In this document: in pieces, positions 17,763 through 27,419 of the stretch
Position numbering within the stretch: position 1 is the stretch's first letter
Layout of the letters: each line of letters opens with the position of its first letter
Made by a program: the position numbers and the translations under genes
The notes under the pieces: generated by a model
The model's input: only the letters and a program-made list of their open reading frames with translations
Database searches by the model: none
What the model was told of the DNA's origin: nothing
Assembly: GCA_041228335.1 (NCBI GenBank)
Contig: CP166130.1
Span: 2,070,638 to 2,134,637 of the forward strand
Direction: 5' to 3'
Source of the DNA: Alphaproteobacteria bacterium LSUCC0684
GTDB lineage: Bacteria; Pseudomonadota; Alphaproteobacteria; Puniceispirillales; UBA1172
DNA length: 64,000 nucleotides

Positions 17763-18506
17763 CTATTCGCGATTGCCGAAAAGACGCAGCAGCATCAGGA
17801 ACATGTTGATGAAATCAAGATAAAGCGACAGCGCACCATGGATGGATTTACGCTGGGCATCGGCATAGCTGTCCGTCACCAGATACATCGATTTGATACG
17901 CTGGGTGTCATAGGCGGTCAGCCCGGCGAAAAGCAGCACACCAATCACGGAAATCATGAACTCCATGCCCTGGGACTGGACAAACAGATTGACCAGGCTT
18001 GCCAGGATCAGGCCGATGAGCCCCATGATCAGGAAAGCCCCCATCGGACCGAGGTTGCGCTTGGTGGTGTAGCCATAAAGGCTCAGCCCCGCAAAGGCAC
18101 CGGCGGTGACAAAGAATGCCCGCGCCACGCTTTCGCCTGTATAGACAAGCAGAACCGACGCAAGCGACATGCCCATCAGCCCCGCAAAGATATAGAATAC
18201 GGTCTGGGCCTTGATCACCGACATGGCATGCACGCGCATGGAAAGCCAGAACACCATGGCAATCGGCGCCAGCGCGATTACCCACATAAGCGGTGAATTG
18301 AAAATCATGCTGCCAAAAGCCGTGAGGTACATGGCGCCATCCGGGCCGGTTGTTACCGCAAGCATCTTGGTGCCGAAGGCGAAAAGCCCGGTCACCGCAA
18401 GCGCCGTCGTCATGTAGTTATACACACCGAGCATATAGGCGCGGAGCCCGGCATCAACTTCTGCGGATGCCGCGACTGAAGGGTTGATGAAACGTGGATC
18501 TTGCAT
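17763..18506 (-). CDS. Bax inhibitor-1 (TMBIM) family membrane protein
   Basis: A 247-residue protein with about seven transmembrane helices. Typical BI-1 features are the ALAVTGLFAFG first helix region, the FTVKTQTVFY-type segment IKAQTVFYIFAGLMGMSL, YGYTTKRNLGPMG, and the late GLTAYDTQRIKSMY with ALSLYLDFINMFLMLLRLFG at the end. That terminal LYLDFINLFLxLLRxxG block is very strongly conserved. Bacterial members form pH-sensitive calcium leak channels (known for YetJ) or interact with the FtsH system (YccA). An intrinsic terminator follows the gene. Confidence 0.9.
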   Translation of the reverse strand: MQDPRFINPSVAASAEVDAGLRAYMLGVYNYMTTALAVTGLFAFGTKMLAVTTGPDGAMYLTAFGSMIFNSPLMWVIALAPIAMVFWLSMRVHAMSVIKAQTVFYIFAGLMGMSLASVLLVYTGESVARAFFVTAGAFAGLSLYGYTTKRNLGPMGAFLIMGLIGLILASLVNLFVQSQGMEFMISVIGVLLFAGLTAYDTQRIKSMYLVTDSYADAQRKSIHGALSLYLDFINMFLMLLRLFGNRE

Positions 18507-18562
18507 GAGTTATCTCCCAATACTCCTAAACGATTCTAATGTAACGATTGCCCGCGCAAGTT

Positions 18563-19699
18563 TCAAGATGCCGGCAGTATTCTTGTGCTTTGCCGGCGGG
18601 CGCGTTCGGAAGCGGATTTGAGCTGGCCGCAAGCCGCCAGAATATCCTGCCCCCGCGGTGTCCGGACCGGGCTTGCATACCCGGCCTTGAGCACCAGGGA
18701 GGCAAATTTTTCTATCCGTTCCGGCGTCGAGCACCGGTGGTGGGAGCCCGGCCAGGGATTGAACGGGATCAGGTTGATCTTTGACGGAATGCCGCGGATC
18801 AGCCGGATGAGTGCCCTCGCATCGTCATCGCTGTCATTGACGCCGTCGAGCATGACATATTCCCAGGTAATCCGTCGGGCATTGGAAAGGCCGGGATAAT
18901 TCCGGCAGGCATCGATCAGGATCTCAAGCGGATATTTGCGATTGATCGGCACCAGCTCATCCCTGAGCTCATCCCGGACCGCATGCAGGGAAATCGCGAG
19001 ATTGACCCCGAGCTCGTTGCCGCAACGGGCGATTTCCGGCACCACGCCAGAAGTGGACAGCGTGATCCGGCGTTTTGAAAGTCCGATCCCCTCGCCGCTC
19101 ATGGCAATGCGCATGGCATCGGCAACATGGTCGTAGTTAAAGAGCGGCTCACCCATGCCCATCAGCACGATATTGGTCAGCCGGCGGTCTTCCTTGCCCG
19201 CAGGCCAGTCCCCGAGTTCGTCCATGGCCAGCATGATCTGGCCGGTTATCTCGGCAACCGTAAGATTGCGGACAAGTTTCTGGGTGCCGGTATGGCAGAA
19301 CGTGCAGGTCAGGGTACAGCCCACCTGTGAGGAAATGCACAACGTGCCGCGATCCTCTTCGGGAATATAGACGGTCTCCGCCTCATTCCCGTCCGGAAAG
19401 CGCAAGAGCCATTTGATGGTTCCGTCGCTGGATTGAAGGCGGCGGCTCACCCGCGGGCGGGAGACATGAAACTTCTGGCTGAGCATTTCACGCACCGGGC
19501 GGGCAAGATCCGTCATATCGTCAAAACGGGTGACGCCATGACGCCAGACCCAGCGCCAGATCTGCCGGGCACGAAAAGCAGGCAGGCCTTCGGCGCGGAT
19601 CGCCTCCTCAAGCTTTGGCTGCGTCATCCCGAGGATATCCAGCGGCCGTGGCTGGTCTTCCGGCATGGCGATCTCAGGCATGGGTGCGCCTGCGGCCAT
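18563..19699 (-). CDS. rlmN: Dual-specificity RNA methyltransferase RlmN
   Basis: A 378-residue radical SAM enzyme. The cluster cysteines are in [12 protein letters not shown] (CxxxCxxC at about residues 128-135), and [45 protein letters not shown] and [12 protein letters not shown] are hallmark RlmN segments. The second catalytic cysteine lies in the C-terminal [11 protein letters not shown]. RlmN makes 2-methyladenosine at A2503 of 23S rRNA and A37 of some tRNAs. It begins two bases after the stop of the IalB-type gene, an arrangement found in other alphaproteobacteria. Confidence 0.95.
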   Translation of the reverse strand: MAAGAPMPEIAMPEDQPRPLDILGMTQPKLEEAIRAEGLPAFRARQIWRWVWRHGVTRFDDMTDLARPVREMLSQKFHVSRPRVSRRLQSSDGTIKWLLRFPDGNEAETVYIPEEDRGTLCISSQVGCTLTCTFCHTGTQKLVRNLTVAEITGQIMLAMDELGDWPAGKEDRRLTNIVLMGMGEPLFNYDHVADAMRIAMSGEGIGLSKRRITLSTSGVVPEIARCGNELGVNLAISLHAVRDELRDELVPINRKYPLEILIDACRNYPGLSNARRITWEYVMLDGVNDSDDDARALIRLIRGIPSKINLIPFNPWPGSHHRCSTPERIEKFASLVLKAGYASPVRTPRGQDILAACGQLKSASERARRQSTRILPAS

Positions 19700-19700
19700 G

Positions 19701-20258
19701 TTACGGGCAGGCCTTGTCGATGACCTTCATCGCCGCGGTGAAGCCGTTGAGCGAGTATGTATCAATCGTCGTGTTGCCGAGGCTTGAAATCCCCGTCACC
19801 TTGAGGCTGTTGCCGCGCTTCATCGCACGGACAAGCTGCTGGTCCATCTGCGGTTTGGTTGCCCAGGCTCTTGTATCGACGCTGAAGAGGTTGAATGTCT
19901 TGCCATCGATGTTGAAAACGACGTCCCGGCCTTCCTTGTAGCGATACCCGGCCACCGTGCTGACAACCCCGCGTTCATCGGCATTGCTGCTGTGATGGGT
20001 GACAAAGACCCGTGTCTCCCCCCGGTTGTTGCGGTCGTACTGGCCTTCATATTTGGTGGGCTGGCTGGTGATGAAGCAGACTTTCTTCTCGCCTTTTCCG
20101 GCCCGATACGCCTGCCAGTTCCCGTTTTCGCTGAGCAGGTCTCCGGTCTGCGCCAGCACCGGCGCCGGGATACCTGCCGCCAGCATTGCCGCCAGCAGGC
20201 CAAGGCGGAAGATCCGGAGAAAATCAATGTTGTTGAAGATACGCCTTATCTGCATCAT
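19701..20258 (-). CDS. Invasion-associated locus B (IalB) family exported protein
   Basis: A protein of about 185 residues with an N-terminal signal peptide: a basic start, a hydrophobic core [14 protein letters not shown], and a likely cut after APVLAQ. The mature part has the IalB-like NWQAY..KKVCFI pattern (Trp and Cys), [19 protein letters not shown] and a terminal [19 protein letters not shown], in which the two cysteines could pair. The frame extends to 20396 but would overlap the upstream methylase gene; ATG 20258 or 20255 gives a clean signal peptide. The name reflects family history; in free-living bacteria the role is envelope-related and unclear. Confidence 0.75.
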   Translation of the reverse strand: MMQIRRIFNNIDFLRIFRLGLLAAMLAAGIPAPVLAQTGDLLSENGNWQAYRAGKGEKKVCFITSQPTKYEGQYDRNNRGETRVFVTHHSSNADERGVVSTVAGYRYKEGRDVVFNIDGKTFNLFSVDTRAWATKPQMDQQLVRAMKRGNSLKVTGISSLGNTTIDTYSLNGFTAAMKVIDKACP

Positions 20259-20344
20259 CCATTCATCCTTAGGTCTGTCATTCCGTTTATGCCCTAACGC
20301 TTGACTGAGGCCTAAAATCACAGAATCGGGGGCAAAGTGCAACC

Positions 20345-20908
20345 CTATCCCGTGCGGCCGGTTTCTTTTTTGCGTCGGCGTGCCTTTTTCTTCCATAAAG
20401 GCTCCCCGAACACCGGTTCAGGCAGGGCTTCCAGCGGGCCGCCCGGCATCAGGGGCCGCGGGGCAAACCGGTCAAGCGACAGCATGCGGTCATAGAGCAC
20501 CATCGCGCCTGCGACCGCAAGATTAAGCGAGAAACGTGTTGGAATTTTGACCGTATGATCACAAAGATCGAGCATCTCGGCGCTCAGCCCGGCCCGTTCC
20601 GAGCCAAGGATATAGGCCGCCTTGCGTGGATGGCGGAAACTCGGCAGATCATGGGCATCGTCGGTGATCTCGACCCCGACCAGCTGGCATCCTCTTGGCA
20701 GCGCGAAATCTGCCGCCCCGTCAAACGTGTAGAGCGGGATCTGCTCCATGGCGTTGGATGTATCGGCCTGGCTGATCTCACGCCGGTCCATGTCGCCGCC
20801 CACCAGAAAGGCAAAAGACGCATCAAAGGCATGGGCCGTGCGGATCACGGCACCAGCATTGCGTGCCTTGCTCACCCCTTCCACGCCAAGCGCTGCATAT
20901 CCTCGCAT
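20345..20908 (-). CDS. TrmH/SpoU family RNA methyltransferase
   Basis: A 187-residue SPOUT methyltransferase. The order of motifs is intact: KARNAGAVIRTAHAFDA (motif 1, with the catalytic-type Asn-Arg region), AYILGSERAGLSAEMLDLCD (motif 2) and IPTRFSLNLAVAGAMVLYD (motif 3, trefoil knot). These bind SAM and methylate a 2'-hydroxyl of tRNA or rRNA. A lysine/arginine-rich tail (WKKKARRRKKETGR) may help RNA binding. The target nucleotide cannot be assigned. It lies between an esterase gene upstream and the IalB-rlmN pair downstream, all on the minus strand. Confidence 0.88.
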   Translation of the reverse strand: MRGYAALGVEGVSKARNAGAVIRTAHAFDASFAFLVGGDMDRREISQADTSNAMEQIPLYTFDGAADFALPRGCQLVGVEITDDAHDLPSFRHPRKAAYILGSERAGLSAEMLDLCDHTVKIPTRFSLNLAVAGAMVLYDRMLSLDRFAPRPLMPGGPLEALPEPVFGEPLWKKKARRRKKETGRTG

Positions 20909-20948
20909 ATCCTTCTCCTTTCCTTTCCGCTTGCGGCCTTCCGGCGGA

Positions 20949-21644
20949 TCATGTTCTGGCTGCCCTGATCAGCTCATCGATAACCGGTGAAAGACGACGG
21001 ATAATCTCGGCAACCCCTGCCGGATTGGGATGGATGCCATCGGCCTGATTGAGATCAGGATCAAGGGCCACGCCGTCGAGAAAGAACGGGGTGAAAAGCA
21101 CCACGCCCCCACGGCTTTCGGCATCGGCCAGCGCATCGCGGAAGGCGGCGTCAAAATCCGCCCCGTATTCCGGCCCCATATTGAGCGGCGCCTTCATCCC
21201 GGCCAGCAGCACCGGCAGGCCCCTGGCCTGAATCCGGGCAAGGATCTGATCAAGATTGCCGCGCATCGCTTCCGGCGGCAGCCCGCGCAAGGCATCATTG
21301 CCGCCAAGCACCACCATGACCGCATCAGGGTCATCCCCGAGCGCCCAGTCGATCCGGCTTGCCCCGCCTGCGGTTGTATCCCCTGAAACCCCGGCATTGA
21401 TGACCTTGACGTCCTGCCCCGCTTCACGGAGCTTCCTTTCAAGCTGGGCCGGAAACGCTTCGGGGAGATCAAGGCCATACCCCGCCACCAGACTGTCACC
21501 GAAGATCATCAGGCGGAGCGGCTTATCCGCCGTGGCGGCGGCCGGCATCAGAATGAGGGCGGCAAGCCCCGCAACCGCATGAAGAAAACGCCGCAGAAAG
21601 TGTTCTCCGGAAAGCCAATTGCATTTTTGCCTGCGCGGCACCAT
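20949..21644 (-). CDS. GDSL arylesterase / acyl-CoA thioesterase (TesA-type)
   Basis: A 231-residue SGNH hydrolase with a signal peptide (FLRRFLHAVAGLAALILMPAAAT region). The four blocks are complete: FGDSLVAGYG (Ser nucleophile), NAGVSGDT (Gly), GGNDALRG (Asn) and, near the end, DGIHPNPAG (Asp/His). It should act in the periplasm on acyl esters or thioesters. Start ATG 21644 is chosen because it yields the signal peptide; the frame is open further upstream but crosses the divergent promoter region. It is divergent from a YbbA/YbbP ABC pair, the same trio seen around tesA in many proteobacteria. Confidence 0.88.
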   Translation of the reverse strand: MVPRRQKCNWLSGEHFLRRFLHAVAGLAALILMPAAATADKPLRLMIFGDSLVAGYGLDLPEAFPAQLERKLREAGQDVKVINAGVSGDTTAGGASRIDWALGDDPDAVMVVLGGNDALRGLPPEAMRGNLDQILARIQARGLPVLLAGMKAPLNMGPEYGADFDAAFRDALADAESRGGVVLFTPFFLDGVALDPDLNQADGIHPNPAGVAEIIRRLSPVIDELIRAART

Positions 21645-21744
21645 ATAAACCCCAGATGCGGCAAATACCGACTTGTTGCATCGCTGTTTTCGGCCAGTTG
21701 AGAACAGCACCCATATTTCAGACTGCCTTGAGGAATACACCCAA

Positions 21745-22458
21745 ATGCCCTCCCCCTCAACCGCCGAGATGATTAATCTTGACCAGGTTTCCCTTTCTCT
21801 GCCCAGCCGGGCCGGGTCCGTCGAGATCCTGAACGATCTCTCGCTTTCGATCAGCGCGGGCGAAACCGTGGCCATGCTCGGCCCCAGCGGCGCCGGGAAA
21901 ACCACCGCCATGATGGTCATGGCCGGGCTTGAAGGCATCTCAAAAGGTCAGGTGCAGGTGGCGGGCCATGATCTTGCCCGTGCGAACGAGGACAGCCTGG
22001 CCCGGATCAGGCGTGACCATATCGGGATTGTCTTTCAGGCGTTCCGGCTGATCCCCTCGATGACGGCGCTCGAAAACGTGGCCGTGCCGCTTGAACTCAA
22101 CGGCGATACGGAGGCCGTGGATCTTGCGGCAGAAGCGCTTCGTGAAGTCGGCCTCGGGCACCGGCTTGATCATTTTCCCGATCAGCTTTCCGGCGGCGAG
22201 CAGCAGCGTGTCGCCATCGCAAGAGCTATCGTGACCCGGCCGCAAATCCTCCTTGCGGATGAGCCGACGGGAAATCTCGATCAAGCCACCGGAGGTGAGA
22301 TCATCAACCTCATCCTTGCCATGGCCAAGAAGCACCATACCGCGCTGGTGCTGATCACCCATGATGAAACCCTTGCCCGGCAATGCAGCCGTATCATCCG
22401 CATTGCCGATGGCCGGATCGCCTCGGATAGCGGTCGCCGGAAAAAGGCGGCGCGATGA
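21745..22458 (+). CDS. ABC transporter ATPase, YbbA-like
   Basis: A 237-residue ABC ATPase of the LolD/MacB-type group. Walker A is GPSGAGKTT, the signature motif is LSGGEQQR, Walker B is [12 protein letters not shown], and the H-loop lies in [11 protein letters not shown]. The start at 21745 (MPSPSTAEM) gives normal family length, though the frame runs up to 21673. Its stop overlaps the permease start by four bases (ATGA). It powers the FtsX-type permease encoded next, probably acting on the envelope or lipids rather than importing a solute. Confidence 0.9.
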   Translation: MPSPSTAEMINLDQVSLSLPSRAGSVEILNDLSLSISAGETVAMLGPSGAGKTTAMMVMAGLEGISKGQVQVAGHDLARANEDSLARIRRDHIGIVFQAFRLIPSMTALENVAVPLELNGDTEAVDLAAEALREVGLGHRLDHFPDQLSGGEQQRVAIARAIVTRPQILLADEPTGNLDQATGGEIINLILAMAKKHHTALVLITHDETLARQCSRIIRIADGRIASDSGRRKKAAR

Positions 22459-24998
22459 CCGGGTCTTCCTTTCGCCTTGCCTTCACGCTTGCCCGGCGCG
22501 AATTGCGCGGCAGTCTCGGCAGGTTCCGTGTTTTTCTGATTGCCCTCACCCTTGGCGTAACGGCGATCGGCGCGGTGGGAAGTATTGCCGATGCCATGCG
22601 CGCCGGGATCAGCGCCAATTCGCGGGCGCTCTTTGGCGGTGATATCGAAGCCAGCAGCACCCAGCGTGAAGTTCCGCCGGAAATGCGCGCCGAGATGCAG
22701 GCCCATGGGACGGTTTCAAGCCTGATCGACATGCGGGCCATGCTTGCCGCCGAAAAGGATGGCCAGCCAATCCGCCGTCTGACAGGTCTCAAGGCGGTGG
22801 ATGACAACTGGCCTCTTCTCGGCACTCCGGTGCTTGATCCGCCGATCCCGCTCGCTGAGGCGCTGGCGCGGCAGGATGGACGCCCGGGGGTTGTGGCCAG
22901 CGCCGGGGTGCTGCGCATTCTCGGGCTCAAGGTCGGCGATATTGCCCGGCTTGGCATGACCGATGTGCGTATCGGGGCGGTCCTCATCTCCGAGCCGGAT
23001 CAGAATCTTGGCTTTGGCGCCTTTGCCCCGCGGGTGATCATCCATCGGGATTTCCTGGCGGAAACCGGCCTGCTTGCGCCGGGCACCCTTCTGACCTACC
23101 GGGAGAGGCTGCGGCTTGAAACCCCGCAGGACGATATGGCGGTTCTGGACAGACTTGGCGATTCCGCCGGCAACAGTCTGGTGCGCATCAGGCACCATCG
23201 GCAGGGATCAGCCGGGTTTGAATCCTTTCTTTCCCGAACGGAAACCTTTCTCACCCTTGTCAGCCTGACCGCCCTCCTGATCGGCGGGCTTGGCGTTTCC
23301 ACCGCGGTCCGGGCCTGGCTTGGCAGCCGCATGCCGGTTCTGGCCACGCTGAAATGCCTTGGTGCGCCGGCAGCGCTCATCTTCCGGGTCTATTTTCTTC
23401 AGGTGCTTGCGCTGACGGCATTGGGCATCGGCATCGGCCTTATGCTCGCGATCCTGGCGCCGCTTGCAACCCAGATCCTGCTTGCTGACCGGATTGCCGT
23501 GCCCATCGCCTCCGGCATCTACCCGGTCCCGCTGCTTGCCGCCGCCGCCTATGGCTTGCTGACGGCGGTTGCCTTTTCGCTTTGGCCGCTGGGCAAGGCG
23601 CGTGACGTCAATCCCTCCCAGCTCTTCCGGACACTGATTGCGGCGCCCGCCGGCCGACCAAAGGGGGTCTACCTTGCCGGGATTGCTCTTGCCACCCTTG
23701 GCCTTGCGCTGCTGACGGGGTGGATTACCACCAGCCTCAAACTGGCCGGTGCCTTTATTCTTGGCGTGCTGGTGAGCCTTGGCCTCCTGGCACTGCTGGG
23801 CGAGGCGGTGATCCGCCTCTCAGGCCGCCTGCCGGTGCCGTCGCATACCCCGCTTCGTCTTGCGATTGCCGCCCTGGTGCGCCCGGGCAATGCCACCCGC
23901 AGCGTCATCATCACCTTCGGTCTCGGGCTTGCGGTGCTGGTGGCGGTTGCGCTTTCCGAGCACAGCATGCGGAGCCAGATCAGCGACCGGCTTGAGCGAG
24001 ATGCCCCGGCCTGGTTCTTTATCGATATCCAGCCAGATCAGCGGCAGGCGTTTCTCGACATCGCCACCGCCCATGTGCCACGCGATCACGTGATGATGGT
24101 ACCTCTTGTGCGCGGGCGGATTACGGCGCTTGCCGGTGTGCCGGCCGAAAAGATCGACGCGCCCTCATCGGAAGCCTGGATCCTGCGTGGTGACCGCGGC
24201 CTTACCTGGATGGGCCCGCCGCCGGAAGGCGCCCGTATCGTCAAGGGCCAGTGGTGGCCCGATGATTACACGGGCCCGCTCCAGACCTCCATGGATGACG
24301 AAGCGCTCGAAGCCTTCGGCCTCAAGATAGGTGATACGGTGGATATCAATATCGCGGGCAGGGACATGGTTGCGACCATCACCAGCAGCCGCGCCATCGA
24401 ATGGCAGAATTTCGGGCTGAATTTCGTCTTCATCCTCAGCCCGGGCATGATCGAACAGGCGCCGCATAACTGGGTGGCGACGGTGCGCACAGATGATCGC
24501 GCCATCGAAGCTGCGATCGACCGGGACGTTGCCGCCCTCCTGCCGAATGTATCCTCGATTTCGGTAAGGGAAGCGGCAGCAACCGCCAGCCGCATCCTGG
24601 GCCTTGTTTCAACCGCCATCCAGATCACCGCCGGGATCACGCTTGTGGCAGGTTTTGCCGTGCTTGCCGGCACCGTCGCCGCCAGCGAGGCGAGGCGCAT
24701 CCAGTCGTCGATCATCCTCAAGGTGCTGGGCGCGACACGTCCGGTTATTCTCTTTTCATATATTCTGGAATATGCCCTGCTCGGGCTGGTGACGGCGCTG
24801 GTTGCCGTCGGGATCGGCACCGCCGCAAGCTGGGGGATGATCCGGGGATTTCTTGATGCCGATTTTGTCTTTGCGCCGGATCTCGCGGCGGCCGTCGCGC
24901 TTGGCGGGGTGACGGCGACGGTGCTGCTCGGGCTGGTTGGCGCGTCACGGACTCTTGGCCGCAAGCCCGGTCCTGTCCTGCGTGAAGAGAGTGTATAA
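22455..24998 (+). CDS. FtsX-type ABC permease, YbbP-like
   Basis: An 847-residue MacB/FtsX-family permease with about ten helices: one near the N-terminus, a set around residues 255-480, and a final group after residue 715 (TAIQITAGITLVAGFAVLAG and later). Two large periplasmic regions separate them. The internal duplication SLTALLIGGLGVSTAVRAWLG and the C-terminal ASEARRIQSSIILKVLGATR are the two cytoplasmic coupling regions. Paired with the YbbA-like ATPase and divergent from the TesA-like esterase. Substrate unknown; lipid or lysophospholipid handling is a common proposal for this trio. Confidence 0.88.
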   Translation: MTGSSFRLAFTLARRELRGSLGRFRVFLIALTLGVTAIGAVGSIADAMRAGISANSRALFGGDIEASSTQREVPPEMRAEMQAHGTVSSLIDMRAMLAAEKDGQPIRRLTGLKAVDDNWPLLGTPVLDPPIPLAEALARQDGRPGVVASAGVLRILGLKVGDIARLGMTDVRIGAVLISEPDQNLGFGAFAPRVIIHRDFLAETGLLAPGTLLTYRERLRLETPQDDMAVLDRLGDSAGNSLVRIRHHRQGSAGFESFLSRTETFLTLVSLTALLIGGLGVSTAVRAWLGSRMPVLATLKCLGAPAALIFRVYFLQVLALTALGIGIGLMLAILAPLATQILLADRIAVPIASGIYPVPLLAAAAYGLLTAVAFSLWPLGKARDVNPSQLFRTLIAAPAGRPKGVYLAGIALATLGLALLTGWITTSLKLAGAFILGVLVSLGLLALLGEAVIRLSGRLPVPSHTPLRLAIAALVRPGNATRSVIITFGLGLAVLVAVALSEHSMRSQISDRLERDAPAWFFIDIQPDQRQAFLDIATAHVPRDHVMMVPLVRGRITALAGVPAEKIDAPSSEAWILRGDRGLTWMGPPPEGARIVKGQWWPDDYTGPLQTSMDDEALEAFGLKIGDTVDINIAGRDMVATITSSRAIEWQNFGLNFVFILSPGMIEQAPHNWVATVRTDDRAIEAAIDRDVAALLPNVSSISVREAAATASRILGLVSTAIQITAGITLVAGFAVLAGTVAASEARRIQSSIILKVLGATRPVILFSYILEYALLGLVTALVAVGIGTAASWGMIRGFLDADFVFAPDLAAAVALGGVTATVLLGLVGASRTLGRKPGPVLREESV

Positions 24999-25049
24999 CT
25001 CTCATCCTTGATGCTTGCCACAGGGCAAAGTTCAGGCTATACGAGCGGC

Positions 25050-26273
25050 ATGACGAGATCCGATGCACCCAAAAAAGTTGTTCTTGCCTATTCCGGCGGG
25101 CTTGATACATCCGTAATCCTGCGCTGGCTTCAGGACGCCCACAAGGCTGAAGTCGTGACATTCACCGCCGATATCGGCCAGGGAGAGGATATTGAACCTG
25201 CCCGCGCCAAGGCCGAAGCCATGGGCATCAAGGAGATCTATATCGAAGATCTTCGGGAGGAATTCACCCGCGATTACGTCTTTCCCATGTTCCGGGCCAA
25301 CGCGCTCTATGAAGGGGAATATCTCCTTGGAACTTCCATCGCCCGGCCGCTGATTGCCAGGCGGCAGATTGAGATTGCCCGCGAAGTCGGCGCCGATGCC
25401 GTCAGCCACGGGGCCACCGGCAAGGGCAATGATCAGGTGAGATTCGAGCTTGGCTATTACGCGCTTGAGCCTGGCATCAAGGTCATCGCGCCATGGCGGG
25501 AATGGGATCTGACCTCGCGCACCCGGCTGATCGAATACGCTGAAAACCATCAGATCAAGATACCCCTTGATAAACGCGGCGAAGCGCCTTTCAGCGTCGA
25601 TGCCAATCTGCTGCATATCTCAGCCGAAGGCAAGGTGCTCGAGGACCCGTGGGTTGAACCCGAAGAATATGTCTTCAGCCGCACGGTCTCACCCATGGAG
25701 GCCCCCGATACGCCCACCGAAATCACCATTGATTTTGCCGGTGGAGACCCGGTTGCCGTCAACGGCCAGACCATGTCGCCGGCAACCCTGCTCGAGGCGC
25801 TGAACACCCTTGGCGGGAAGAACGGCATTGGCCGGGTTGACCTCGTGGAAAACCGTTTTGTCGGGATGAAATCCCGCGGCGTTTATGAAACCCCGGGCGG
25901 CACGATCCTGCTGAAAGCCCGGCGGGCCATGGAATCGATCACCCTTGACCGCGGCGCCGCCCATGCCAAGGATTCCCTCATGCCCCGCTACGCCGAGCTT
26001 GTCTATAACGGCTTCTGGTTTGATCCTGAACGTGAGATGCTGCAGAAAGCCATCGACGCGACCCAGGGCATGGTGACCGGCACGGTGAGGCTCAAACTCT
26101 ACAAGGGCAATGTTATCGTGACCGGGCGGAAATCACCCCACTCACTCTATCATCCCGATCTGGTGACGTTTGAAGATGGCACGGCCGATTACAATCAGGC
26201 GGATGCGCATGGTTTCATCCGCCTCAATGCACTTCGCCTCCGGGTTGCCCGAATGTCCCAGGGGCCGAAATAG
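25050..26273 (+). CDS. argG: Argininosuccinate synthase
   Basis: A 407-residue ArgG. The ATP-binding PP-loop is [17 protein letters not shown] at the N-terminus, followed by [48 protein letters not shown] and SSxDxNLLHIS-like [10 protein letters not shown]. All match the type I family. It joins citrulline and aspartate with ATP to make argininosuccinate, the penultimate step of arginine synthesis. ATG 25050 (MTRSDAPKK) is chosen over 25008 because it gives the normal N-terminus. The gene follows the ABC permease by about 50 bases. Confidence 0.96.
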   Translation: MTRSDAPKKVVLAYSGGLDTSVILRWLQDAHKAEVVTFTADIGQGEDIEPARAKAEAMGIKEIYIEDLREEFTRDYVFPMFRANALYEGEYLLGTSIARPLIARRQIEIAREVGADAVSHGATGKGNDQVRFELGYYALEPGIKVIAPWREWDLTSRTRLIEYAENHQIKIPLDKRGEAPFSVDANLLHISAEGKVLEDPWVEPEEYVFSRTVSPMEAPDTPTEITIDFAGGDPVAVNGQTMSPATLLEALNTLGGKNGIGRVDLVENRFVGMKSRGVYETPGGTILLKARRAMESITLDRGAAHAKDSLMPRYAELVYNGFWFDPEREMLQKAIDATQGMVTGTVRLKLYKGNVIVTGRKSPHSLYHPDLVTFEDGTADYNQADAHGFIRLNALRLRVARMSQGPK

Positions 26274-26297
26274 CCAAGCGACAAAGCCAGCCTGCCC

Positions 26298-26534
26298 TTA
26301 TTTAGAAGAAGCCTCACGGCAGACTTCAGGCGCGATGGTGCCGTCGGTGTTCACCTGCTTGAGGTAGACATTCCCTGAGGGCGCAAACGCAAAGCCCGTA
26401 TCCCTCAGCCCGGTATCACAGGTTTTCGCCGCCACGAACCTGTATTCGGCCATTCCGTTGCTGTGCTTGCTGAATTCCTTCATCTCTTCGGTCGGGAAGA
26501 GAAACAGCCCCAGCGCAAGAACCAGTATCGGCAT
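26298..26534 (-). CDS. Small putative exported protein
   Basis: A 78-residue protein starting MPILVLALGLFLF, a short hydrophobic stretch that could be a signal or membrane anchor, followed by a polar domain with two cysteines (KTCDTG and PEVCREA) that could form a disulfide. It is convergent with argG and divergent from sodB. I do not recognise the family. The start at 26534 is preferred to 26573 because the hydrophobic segment is then N-terminal. Coding status is moderately supported by composition and a sensible topology. Confidence 0.5.
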   Translation of the reverse strand: MPILVLALGLFLFPTEEMKEFSKHSNGMAEYRFVAAKTCDTGLRDTGFAFAPSGNVYLKQVNTDGTIAPEVCREASSK

Positions 26535-26734
26535 TTTATATCCTTTCAGACAGGAAAGTTTATGGAAGATCAAGTATCATTATTTCCGCAAAAAGAGGCA
26601 AAAAGTCTTCCAGATTGCGGCGAAATAAAGAAACGCCCCTTTTCCTGTGGCCTGTTTCCCCATATATATTGAGAAGACACATGGCCATCAGGTCATCCCC
26701 TTAAACATAAGAGACCCAACACAAGGAAAATGCT

Positions 26735-27334
26735 ATGGCTTTTGAACTCCCCGATCTTCCTTATGCTTACGATGCGCTGGCCGCCGGCGGCATGAGCAAG
26801 GAAACCCTGGAATTCCATCACGACCTGCACCACAAGGCGTATGTCGATAACGGCAACAAACTGCTTGAAGGCTCCGGGCATGAAGGCAAATCCCTCGAAG
26901 AGATCGTCGCCGCCACCTATGATGCTGGCGCGCTGGTCCAGTCCGGTCTTTTCAACAACGCCTCGCAGCACTGGAACCACATCCAGTTCTGGGAAATGAT
27001 GGGCCCCGAAGGCCGCGCCATGCCATCCGAGCTTGAAAAGGCACTGGTGGACAATTTCGGCTCGGTCGATGCCTTCAAGGAAGCCTTCTGTGCCGCCGGT
27101 GCGGGCCAGTTCGGTTCAGGCTGGTGCTGGCTTGTTCAGGATAAGGACGGCAGCCTCAAGGTGACCAAGACCGAAAACGGCGTCAACCCGCTCTGCTTCG
27201 GCCAGAAGACTCTTCTTGGCTGCGATGTGTGGGAGCATTCCTACTATATTGATTTCCGCAACAAACGTCCTGCCTATCTGACCAATTTCCTCGACAATCT
27301 GGTCAACTGGGAAAATGTTGCCTCGCGCATGTAG
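26735..27334 (+). CDS. sodB: Superoxide dismutase, iron type
   Basis: A 199-residue Fe/Mn superoxide dismutase. Metal ligands are visible in EFHHDLHH (His), NNASQHWNH (His) and CDVWEHSYYID (Asp and His). The Gln in ASQHWNH, GAGQFGSGWCWL and the RPAYL end fit the iron-type group. It detoxifies superoxide in the cytoplasm. An AAGGA site precedes ATG 26735. The 200-base gap upstream holds AT-rich sequence compatible with a promoter, but I cannot place one precisely. Confidence 0.94.
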   Translation: MAFELPDLPYAYDALAAGGMSKETLEFHHDLHHKAYVDNGNKLLEGSGHEGKSLEEIVAATYDAGALVQSGLFNNASQHWNHIQFWEMMGPEGRAMPSELEKALVDNFGSVDAFKEAFCAAGAGQFGSGWCWLVQDKDGSLKVTKTENGVNPLCFGQKTLLGCDVWEHSYYIDFRNKRPAYLTNFLDNLVNWENVASRM

Positions 27335-27419
27335 GCGCCGCCGATACCCGGACTTCAAGGGGGGAGTTCTCCCTCCCCTCTGCTCTTTGTTGATCTTGCG
27401 TTCCTGAAGGAGACTCTCC

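Noticed and set aside
27357-27380. G/C-rich hairpin after sodB as a terminator
   Set aside because: The stem needs wobble pairs or a bulge and lacks a T-run; gabD follows soon on the same strand.
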